Below, in pieces: positions 19,727 through 27,727 of a stretch of DNA of 34,339 nucleotides. The position numbers were made by a program, and so were the translations under genes. Numbering within the stretch: position 1 is the stretch's first letter; each line of letters starts with the position of its first letter. The DNA comes from Spirochaetaceae bacterium (GTDB taxonomy: Bacteria > Spirochaetota > Spirochaetia > CADAEX01), in NCBI GenBank assembly GCA_009783755.1, contig WRCW01000004.1, positions 1 through 34,339 of the forward strand, written 5' to 3'. The notes beneath the pieces were generated by a model that was given only the letters and a program-made list of their open reading frames with translations, searched no databases and was not told where the DNA came from.

Positions 19727-19983
19727 TAATATAGTATCTTTTGAACCTATCTGAATAAAATTTATTTTATTTCTATCAATAAATTTATGAGAAATTCAAT
19801 CATATAAAATAGAAGGCAAGAAATGTAATATTTTATATTTTTTTGATACCAATATTTGTTAGAAGAGATTTAATAAATCATTTTATCTGTTTTAAAATGA
19901 ACTTTATTTAAAAATAACAAATAGATTTTTATAATAAAATAGGTTATTCTGAACTATCAACTAAATAGCTAGGTTTTTAGAGT

Positions 19984-20157
19984 TTATTTTTTTATAAGGT
20001 TTTTATCTAATAGTTTTGTAGTATATTCTGCGATAAGCACAGATGATAGATTTTGCTTTGATGCATATCTAACCAACTAATCATCTTTATCTGCACATAA
20101 GATAATCCAGTCAACTGGATTTTTATTTATGGTCTCTAGCAAATTCTTTAAAATTGG
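19984..20157 (-). pseudogene. Decayed gene fragment, resembling the C-terminus of a DUF1016/YhcG-like PDDEXK nuclease
   Basis: (-) frame reads CPILKNLLETINKNPVDWIILCADKDD*LVRYASKQNLSSVLIAEYTTKLLDKNLIKK* with one internal TAG; resembles the (I/L)ILC-x-D-K-x(n)-V-x-YA...AEY C-terminal pattern of that family. Confidence 0.4.
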
Positions 20158-20173
20158 GCATCATTTTTTGAGA

Positions 20174-21391
20174 TTAATCATTTAATTTTCTGTATATCAA
20201 AATGTACTCATAGTTCATAGAATTGACTGGTTTCTGATATACATTTGATGTGAGTTTTGGGGTTCTTTTTCTTGGGATAGCTCTTCTGGTAGAATCAATA
20301 TTTATAAAGTTGTTTTCTTTTAAATAATTTTCAGTAATTGACACAAGATTAATATTAATCCTATCAACGGTTCTATTTCCTAATGTCAATATAATGTATT
20401 TTTTTGTAACCCTACATAATTCTTTTAGGAAATAAAAATAATCTTTAAAATACCTGATGATTTTTCGTTGTTTGGATATTGAAATTACAGTCAAATAATA
20501 TTCTATTAAGGACATTTCAAAATCACTAAGTAGGCCATATTTGTCTGCTCCTCCCATACTATGATTATCAATTGAGGAATAATTTCTTAATTCCCACCCC
20601 TCAAGGTTTAAATCATATTTTGGAATCGTGTAAAGAGTAAGCATTGAGAATTCTCCATAAGGTATAGTAGTTTTATTATCACCATAGGGTGGAGAAGTGA
20701 TAGAAATATCAAAGCTATTTTTATCATATTGTTTTATTACATCAAATATATCATTTTTATGAAGTATAAAATTATCAGATCTGTGTTTAAATTTATCAAT
20801 ATATTTTTTAGCATTATTAATAAAAGTATTTACAACAGTATCTTCCATGTTTTTTATTTTAATATTATCTTTTATATGTAATTTATATGTTGAACTTCTT
20901 GTATTACTATTGTACCTTATCACATCAGATAAAATATACCAAAAATATAACCTATTTTTTTTGCTTTTTATATTTATAATTGCTGTACGTAATAATGCTA
21001 AAGAATAAATCACATTTGGCTTGAGCCACTTTTTCATATTTGGAAAAGAATAATCAAAAATGAATGATGAATTGAGGATATAATCTTCGATTCTTTTTAT
21101 ATCACATAATATATTTTTACTCACACCTTGAAGTTTTACTCGAGTAATCAAATTAGCAAGTGGATTTATATCACATCCTACTAATTGAATATTTTGTGAA
21201 ATTTCAAATGCTTCATAAAGAGCTGTACCAGAACCATGGAAAGGATCAAATATTGATTTTATATTATCTTTTAGAATTATAGTTTCTAGTATTTTTTTTT
21301 GTACCGGAGCGACCATTATACCTGGATATAAAATTGTACCATGAATATCATTTTTTTTATTATATTCTTTATATTCAATATTACCAAACAT
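20174..21391 (-). CDS. DNA methyltransferase (N4-cytosine/N6-adenine type, motif I before SPPY)
   Basis: Motif I SIFDPFHGSGTALYEAF...GCDINPLA, motif IV ITSPPYGDN, YIILTLGNRTV. Confidence 0.85.
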   Translation of the reverse strand: MFGNIEYKEYNKKNDIHGTILYPGIMVAPVQKKILETIILKDNIKSIFDPFHGSGTALYEAFEISQNIQLVGCDINPLANLITRVKLQGVSKNILCDIKRIEDYILNSSFIFDYSFPNMKKWLKPNVIYSLALLRTAIINIKSKKNRLYFWYILSDVIRYNSNTRSSTYKLHIKDNIKIKNMEDTVVNTFINNAKKYIDKFKHRSDNFILHKNDIFDVIKQYDKNSFDISITSPPYGDNKTTIPYGEFSMLTLYTIPKYDLNLEGWELRNYSSIDNHSMGGADKYGLLSDFEMSLIEYYLTVISISKQRKIIRYFKDYFYFLKELCRVTKKYIILTLGNRTVDRININLVSITENYLKENNFINIDSTRRAIPRKRTPKLTSNVYQKPVNSMNYEYILIYRKLND

Positions 21392-21408
21392 ATTTTGTCC
21401 TTCAAACG

Positions 21409-23505
21409 CTATGCAATATTTTTATTATTTATCATTTCATTTGTTATTATAATAAATATACTTAAATATTTGATAATATAATGAATGTCATTTTCACATA
21501 TATATGTTGTAGATTTATGAGAGCTAAGATGGGTTTTGCCTATCACTTTTTCATAATCGCTAACGGATAGCAATTTATCTAGACTTTTATATTCTATTTT
21601 TGTTTTATTTGAAATCTCTGTTTTATAGTTTTTGTTACTTTTTATATAGTTTATAATTTTTATAACTTTTTTTTCAAAATCATTTATACCATTAAAGATG
21701 TTTGAGTATTTTTTTGATTTACTTATTGTATCAATACTTAATTCAAAAAGAACTCGTAATGAACATGAAATAATTTCCATGTATTTATTTAGTGGTAATA
21801 TATTTATTTGTTCTATTAGTTTATTTAAATACTGATTATATTTTATTAAATAATCTTCTTGGGCAGGTATAGTGAATAAACTTGATATTTTTTTTATTTT
21901 AATATTTGCTATAGGTTTAATAAAATTAAATATTAATCTTTCTATAACAATCCCAGTCTTAGAGTCAGAATAATTATAGTCTATTTTTATCTGACATGGT
22001 TTGTTAATACTAGATAAAATACCGTTTTTATTAATTTTCCCATTAACTCTAATAATAATATTATTATTATTTACTGATTCGCCATTGCTATTATAAATTG
22101 AATCAATATATTTTCTTAAATCAATCTGATCAGATGGTATTTCAATATTCAATTCATTGTTACAATTAAGATGGATTTTAGCTGGAAATGGTTCGTATTC
22201 ACTATTATATAAATTATCTTTCTCTTTATCATTCTTTATTAATAAAGTAGCTGTTTTACCAAACAGTGAATATGTTACCCTCTCTTTACAAATTTTAATT
22301 TTCACTTTATCTTTAAATGAAAAATCCTCTTTAATTATATCTCTATATTTAGAAACAGCATTTTTTATTTTATACTCAGACGATATATATTTTTCTTTCA
22401 ATATGTTAAAACCAACTAAATGCTGCTTATTTTTTGAACCAATTTCTTGGATTTTTTTGTTTATATTATATAGAAAATCTATTATAGAATCAGTTAATTC
22501 ATTCTGTAAAAATTGAGAACGATCTGAGTTAAAATCTATAAGAGTATTTTCGCTTAAAATTCGAATAAAACCAATCATTTGATTCATTACTTGGCTGGTT
22601 TTAATATTCCGCATAATGTTTGGATCAAAAATAGTGTAATTATTGAAAAGATTACTATTATAGTAAATCAATGGTGTTATATCATCAATGGAATTAAAAA
22701 ATAATTTATCAATTTTTTCTTTTCCATGAGATCTTAGCTGGAATGTTAATAATTCAATATCAATGCTGACATCTTCAAAAGGATATTTATATGTTTCCGT
22801 TAAAACAATTCGATTATTATACTTAAATAATATTTCCTGTGTATTATTGTTGTATGAAATATAAAATAACTGGAAATCTTTTCCATTATTAAGCAATGGG
22901 ATTAGTTTGTTACTTGAATATGTTTTTTTATCTATTATTAGAGTAATGTTAAAAAGTTTATCATCAAAAGAATGTATTATTTTTTTGTAATTTTTTTCTA
23001 AAGAAAAATATTCGCATATTGACTTAATATTATAGTCGTCAAGTGTTATGATAATCTCAGTACCTTTAGAAATATTATTATCTTCGATTAACTCAATCTC
23101 ATATTTTGATATATCCTCTGACGCAATAAGTTGATCAAAATCAAGACAAAATATAAAACCTTTATTCTTTTTCGTTTTCCACTTAACCATTCTCCCAAAC
23201 TTAAAAACTGATAAAAATCCAAGTCCTTTGGACCCTTGTGTTATTCTACCATTTAGATTCTTTTTACCATGAATTTTTGAACTCTTTGAAATATGGAATA
23301 ATGTATCAATATCACTTTTATCCATTCCAAAACCATCATCAACTATACGAAGTAGTTTTTCTAATGTATTTATTTCGATTGTAACAAAAGAAGCTTCAGC
23401 ATCATAAGAATTCTTAATTAATTCATTTAGGGCAATGATGTTTGTAGGAATTTTTTCAGAAAGTTCACTTATTATATTGCCACCAACTCGAATAATAGTT
23501 TTCAT
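21409..23505 (-). CDS. GHKL-fold (HSP90/MutL/MORC-like) ATPase
   Basis: N-box ALNELIKNSYDAEA, G1 VDDGFGMD, G2 TQGSKGLGFLSVFKFG; C-terminal helical region without an evident nuclease motif. Confidence 0.85.
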   Translation of the reverse strand: MKTIIRVGGNIISELSEKIPTNIIALNELIKNSYDAEASFVTIEINTLEKLLRIVDDGFGMDKSDIDTLFHISKSSKIHGKKNLNGRITQGSKGLGFLSVFKFGRMVKWKTKKNKGFIFCLDFDQLIASEDISKYEIELIEDNNISKGTEIIITLDDYNIKSICEYFSLEKNYKKIIHSFDDKLFNITLIIDKKTYSSNKLIPLLNNGKDFQLFYISYNNNTQEILFKYNNRIVLTETYKYPFEDVSIDIELLTFQLRSHGKEKIDKLFFNSIDDITPLIYYNSNLFNNYTIFDPNIMRNIKTSQVMNQMIGFIRILSENTLIDFNSDRSQFLQNELTDSIIDFLYNINKKIQEIGSKNKQHLVGFNILKEKYISSEYKIKNAVSKYRDIIKEDFSFKDKVKIKICKERVTYSLFGKTATLLIKNDKEKDNLYNSEYEPFPAKIHLNCNNELNIEIPSDQIDLRKYIDSIYNSNGESVNNNNIIIRVNGKINKNGILSSINKPCQIKIDYNYSDSKTGIVIERLIFNFIKPIANIKIKKISSLFTIPAQEDYLIKYNQYLNKLIEQINILPLNKYMEIISCSLRVLFELSIDTISKSKKYSNIFNGINDFEKKVIKIINYIKSNKNYKTEISNKTKIEYKSLDKLLSVSDYEKVIGKTHLSSHKSTTYICENDIHYIIKYLSIFIIITNEMINNKNIA

Positions 23506-23520
23506 AATATCTCCGAATAT

Positions 23521-26448
23521 TTATTTATTACCATACAACCTCTCCACAATTTTTTCCATCTCCTCTTCAAGAAAAACAGCATCCTTGAAACTTTTTTCCT
23601 CTTTCCTGTTTTTTAGCTCAATAATTTGCTGTACCATAACTTGAATTTTATCAATATCAGCTTGGTTCATCGTTGTCGGCTTAACAATGGGTAACTGCTC
23701 CAGATATTGCCGGTTACAAGACCAGAAGCCACCACGGAAAGGAGTAGATATTTTTGAGAGATATTTTGATAAAAGATTTGAGTTAAGCAGACCCACTATA
23801 TAATAATTCAAATGCTGATATTCTTTCTTGAGAATAACCCCGCCTACATCAACATTGTCCAAACACCATGCACCGGTTTCGTCGTATATTGCCTGAATTT
23901 CCTGTACTAAACGAGGTACGCAAATTTTGGCTTTGTCTTGAAGACTAATATTTTGATTTCGCCCAAATTGATACCAACCTTCTCCTTTGAACTTTCCTTT
24001 TTCTCGGTTTTCCAAAACCTTCTTGTTTTCCAAAAGGTAGTTCCATACTTTGGGAGATTTTTCTTCAAATACTTTTTTATTCACTAAAACTGGCTTCCCA
24101 TTCACTATATCATATGGGAATATTACCAACTGTCGTTTTTCAGGGCAAAGATATTTTTTGACATCTGTGCCGGAAATAATATGACGAACCCACTTCTTTT
24201 CAAGTTGTATGCTTGCATTAAATATAGTCGATTTCCCGGTAAAAAAAGTATTATTTTCACCTTCATATTCCAGAATAAAAACCTTGTCGGCACTGGTCTG
24301 AACTCCAACAAAAATATTATCACAAAATATGCTTAACTTTGGGTGGAGATTAAGCGTATCGAAAAATGCAAGATCATCCTCGCTATGCAATATCCATGGT
24401 GTTGCGGAAATTCGAAATGTATCAATACTGTTAAACTCCACATTTATATCTGCATTTTTACATTCAGCATAATTAAAAGTGGTATTCTTCTCTTTAGATA
24501 GAAACAAGAGACAAGTATAAGTTGTAGCCCCTTTGAAGACCTGAAAATCCTTGAAATTAACCAGCTTGTAAAGGTTACCACTGGTGGAAATTTGGGAGCG
24601 AATCATCTCACCATATTCCTGCTGCATGAATTTATTCGGCAAAATCATACCCGTAAGACCGGCCGGGGACAAAAGGGAAAGGGCTTTTTCTATGAATATA
24701 ACATATATATCATAATTTTTCGCTGAACTTGCTTTATAAAGTTCCCTGTACAGTTTTACAGTCTTAGGCGCCCATTCCTGCATTTCCTGAATCCGTATAT
24801 ACGGTGGATTTCCAATAATTACATCGAATCCTATAGAATTGAATTCATACCAATCAAAAGGGTTTATATCGGGATCGCCGAAGAAGTCATAATCAAAAAG
24901 CTGTTTCCGATCGATAAGAGAATTGCCACATTTGATATTTCCCGCCATGTCCGGCAGGATATGCCCTCGAATAAACAACTCGCCTTGGCCTTTGTCATAA
25001 CCTTCGTCAAGAATTTTAAGATACAAGCTCATAATGGCAACTTCGGTCGCTTCGCGGTCTATGTCAACTCCAAAAATATTATTTTTCAATATCTCCGCTT
25101 TCTTTTTTAGGGTTAGCTGGACTTCATTGTCTGCATTGGCAAAAAAATCATCTCGGTATTTCCTTTGTATTGCCTGGCTTGCACAAGCATACCATTTACG
25201 GTGATATTCAATCAGGTAGTGAAAAGCCCCAAGTAGAAAACTGCCGGAGCCGCAGGCTGGATCGCAAATTTTAATGGGTTCTATTTCATCAGGAGATTTA
25301 CCATTTATCTTTACGCCAACCGTATTTTCCACAATATAATCAACAACGTACTGTGGTGTATAATAAACACCTCCGGCATGGCGTACTTCAGGTTTTTCCT
25401 CCATCTTAGCCTGAAGATTATCTGTAAGACGTATCTTGCTTCCCAAAAAACGCTCATAAATGCGGCCCAATATTTCAGGTTCAATCATATCAAATTCATA
25501 CGGTGAGTGGGGGGGGCATAATTGCTTTATAATAGTTTTAATAGTCGGATCATCTATATTTACAGTTTCTGAAAAATGTTCTTTGAAAAGCAATCCGTTA
25601 AATTCTGCATCAAGATCTCTGAAAAGGGGAATTAAGTGAAGATATATATTTTCTTTTACTTTGAGAATTGAAAGAAGGGTATTTTCACTTTTTATTTCCC
25701 GGTCTTCAAGATTACGGATAAAAATCAACCTATCCAAAATACGCTGTATCGTTTCGTTTATATGATCCACAGAAAGACCTTTATTCCGCAGCGCGACATT
25801 CCTGGCTAGTGTCTCCCGCAAAGCGGAAATGTCAGATAAAAATTCATCATCAAGAGATTTAGTATTTCGGCTCACCTTCCCGATTAACCGCTCAATACTC
25901 CCTTCTGTCACCGCTTCTTTAGAAAAAACATCCCAGATTGAGTCCCATGTATCTAGATAGGCATGATACTCCAAATCAAGCCCTTTAATCAGACCTTGTA
26001 GAGGGTTCTCGTACACAGGTTTTTCTAAGCCGTTAAATACTCTTAGAGTTTGAAAATCAGTAAGAATAACGATGGGAGTCTTTCCATGGGAGGAAAAAGC
26101 ATAGCGCTTGGCCTGGAAAACTGGAATATTTCCTGTCAAGTCAACCCAGGGGGCTTTTGCCTCTACAAAAAATTTTTCTTTGTATTTTAAACCGTCTTTA
26201 ATCCGAAAAGCGTAGTCCGGTTTTTTAGTAGTCGAATTATCTCGTTGGCTGAATTCACGATGAACATCCCAAAATTTTCTGGCTATGCCGGTTTGGTGAA
26301 AATCCCAGCCCAAAGCGGTAAAGAAGGGGTCTATAAATCGACTGCGAGTCTCAGTTTCCTGAAAGTTTTTTGACATATACTGCTGTTCGTTTTTTTCGAA
26401 GTCATTTACTAGATTATGTATTGTTTCTTTTCCAGTTTGTCTTGTCAT
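23521..26448 (-). CDS. Eco57I-like type IIG restriction-modification protein (N-terminal nuclease-like region, methylase, C-terminal specificity domain)
   Basis: N-terminal PDYAF...FFVEAKAP (PD..ExK-like), motif I DPACGSGSFLLGAF, motif IV NPPYIRIQ, TaqI/Eco57I-like C-terminal region. ORF opens with TTG at 26487; ATG at 26448 (MTRQTGKE) taken as the start. Confidence 0.88.
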   Translation of the reverse strand: MTRQTGKETIHNLVNDFEKNEQQYMSKNFQETETRSRFIDPFFTALGWDFHQTGIARKFWDVHREFSQRDNSTTKKPDYAFRIKDGLKYKEKFFVEAKAPWVDLTGNIPVFQAKRYAFSSHGKTPIVILTDFQTLRVFNGLEKPVYENPLQGLIKGLDLEYHAYLDTWDSIWDVFSKEAVTEGSIERLIGKVSRNTKSLDDEFLSDISALRETLARNVALRNKGLSVDHINETIQRILDRLIFIRNLEDREIKSENTLLSILKVKENIYLHLIPLFRDLDAEFNGLLFKEHFSETVNIDDPTIKTIIKQLCPPHSPYEFDMIEPEILGRIYERFLGSKIRLTDNLQAKMEEKPEVRHAGGVYYTPQYVVDYIVENTVGVKINGKSPDEIEPIKICDPACGSGSFLLGAFHYLIEYHRKWYACASQAIQRKYRDDFFANADNEVQLTLKKKAEILKNNIFGVDIDREATEVAIMSLYLKILDEGYDKGQGELFIRGHILPDMAGNIKCGNSLIDRKQLFDYDFFGDPDINPFDWYEFNSIGFDVIIGNPPYIRIQEMQEWAPKTVKLYRELYKASSAKNYDIYVIFIEKALSLLSPAGLTGMILPNKFMQQEYGEMIRSQISTSGNLYKLVNFKDFQVFKGATTYTCLLFLSKEKNTTFNYAECKNADINVEFNSIDTFRISATPWILHSEDDLAFFDTLNLHPKLSIFCDNIFVGVQTSADKVFILEYEGENNTFFTGKSTIFNASIQLEKKWVRHIISGTDVKKYLCPEKRQLVIFPYDIVNGKPVLVNKKVFEEKSPKVWNYLLENKKVLENREKGKFKGEGWYQFGRNQNISLQDKAKICVPRLVQEIQAIYDETGAWCLDNVDVGGVILKKEYQHLNYYIVGLLNSNLLSKYLSKISTPFRGGFWSCNRQYLEQLPIVKPTTMNQADIDKIQVMVQQIIELKNRKEEKSFKDAVFLEEEMEKIVERLYGNK
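25509..25516 (-). repeat. C8 homopolymer inside the type IIG coding sequence (G8 on + strand)
   Basis: gtgagtGGGGGGGGcata; coding strand TGC CCC CCC CAC (CPPH). Confidence 0.95.
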
Positions 26449-26641
26449 CGTAATGATTAGTATGAGGTTGGGTTGGTTTTTTGTCAATTATTTATTAAAA
26501 ATCAAAAAATACAAGAGATAAAAAGTATCCTTACCAATTAACACTAAGAAGGGTAAAATTTAAAATGACCATTTCTAGTTTTTAATTATAGGTAAAACAT
26601 ATCTAATTTTATAGATATACTGCTTATGCGTAATAAGTCTA

Positions 26642-26777
26642 TTATAATCGAGCAACAATTTTCTCAAGTTTTAGACCTCTTTCAATAGCTCTTTTCAAGA
26701 TGGTATCTGTAAAGATAATTCATTACAACCATATCAAATTGAGTTGTTGTTGTAGTTTCTTTTAAAACCTTTTTCAA
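26642..26777 (-). pseudogene. Decayed fragment resembling the C-terminus of phosphoketolase
   Basis: (-) frame reads LKKVLKETTTTTQFDMVVMNYLYRYHLEKSY*; resembles the phosphoketolase string [20 protein letters not shown]. A second frame continues KRAIERGLKLEKIVARL*. Confidence 0.5.
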
Positions 26778-26786
26778 GAAGACTAT

Positions 26787-26845
26787 TAAGAAGAATGTTC
26801 AATATTGTCAGGGAGTATCTTGGTAAATAATCTGAAAAGCTGATG
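26787..26845 (+). repeat. Direct repeat copy 2 (orphan copy of the asd 3' end)
   Basis: TAAGAAGAATGTTCAATATTGTCAGGGAGTATCTTGGTAAATAATCTGAAAAGCTGATG; 56/59 identical to 19615-19673; reads [13 protein letters not shown] versus [13 protein letters not shown] in asd. Confidence 0.95.
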
Positions 26846-26856
26846 TATAATTTTTT

Positions 26857-26898
26857 CCATACCTGTTAAGTTTCTGCCAGGAAATAGAACAGGTGTGG
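26857..26898. other. Extended imperfect hairpin immediately 3' of the VanY-like gene
   Basis: CCATACCTGTT ... AACAGGTGTGG (11-bp arms, one mismatch/wobble) enclosing a second TTTC ... GAAA stem. Confidence 0.55.
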
Positions 26899-26899
26899 A

Positions 26900-27727
26900 C
26901 TAGTTTTTGATCTGTAGTCTATCCAAAAAAAAACTTTCGTATTCTGCAAGATAGTTTAAAAAAAGGTATTGAAGCCCATTAAAAAATACTTTTTCAACCA
27001 GAGCCCCTTCTTTTGTTATATATCTGTAATGCCATGGCTCATAATTGTACCCGGTTTCTTCTTCATAATTTAAAGGATATGATAAGGAAAAGCCATATTT
27101 CCATCCATTTTCTTTGATCCATTTCCCTTCAGGAGTATCCTGAAATGCAAGTGTTATTGATCCAAAATCCACTACTGTTCCAAGCTGGTGTTGTGATGCT
27201 CCAGGCAAAGCAGAATATTTATCTGCTTTTTCTTTTCCATGGATACTTATGTAGTAATTATAAAGATTTTTCTGATATTCATAAGATCTGAAAGCAGATG
27301 ATACTAAGAGCTCTATTATGTTTGCAGTAGCATCAGCGTTCATCTCTTTAAGCGCTGTAATTGCATTTGCCCGTAATTGCATCCCTTTTTTATTAACAGA
27401 AAAACCTTCTTTATCTAGTTCTTTTAGATCAGATGGAGTGAATTTATCTGATAAGTTTCTTGTTTTATCTACAGGGAAAAAAATAAAATTATTATCCTGA
27501 TCAGAAATAATAATAAGCCTTTCAATATAGGAAAGAAAAACAGCTCTATCTTTAAGAATATTTTCTTTAATATCAGGAGGAAGGTTCCTAAGAGTTTCTG
27601 TAAATTCTTTTTGAGTGATTTTTATATTTCCTTCAACATATTTATCATCGCTGTTTGCTTTAACGCATGAAATCATAAAAAGAGATAAAGACGCAATAAT
27701 AACAAAATGATAAATAAATGATTTCAA
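26900..27727 (-). CDS. D-alanyl-D-alanine carboxypeptidase (VanY/M15 family), lipoprotein-like
   Basis: Signal/lipobox FMISC; SSAFRSYEYQ, SQHQLGTVVDFG, EPWHYRY metallopeptidase motifs; 4-nt ATGA overlap with lon. Confidence 0.85.
   Translation of the reverse strand: MKSFIYHFVIIASLSLFMISCVKANSDDKYVEGNIKITQKEFTETLRNLPPDIKENILKDRAVFLSYIERLIIISDQDNNFIFFPVDKTRNLSDKFTPSDLKELDKEGFSVNKKGMQLRANAITALKEMNADATANIIELLVSSAFRSYEYQKNLYNYYISIHGKEKADKYSALPGASQHQLGTVVDFGSITLAFQDTPEGKWIKENGWKYGFSLSYPLNYEEETGYNYEPWHYRYITKEGALVEKVFFNGLQYLFLNYLAEYESFFLDRLQIKN

Noticed and set aside
22040-22072. ATT/AAT trinucleotide run in the GHKL ATPase gene as a phase-variable repeat
   Set aside because: Imperfect and in multiples of three, so slippage would not shift frame; low complexity expected.
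22157-22516. 119-aa + ORF antisense to the GHKL ATPase
   Set aside because: Shadow ORF in low-complexity AT-rich sequence.
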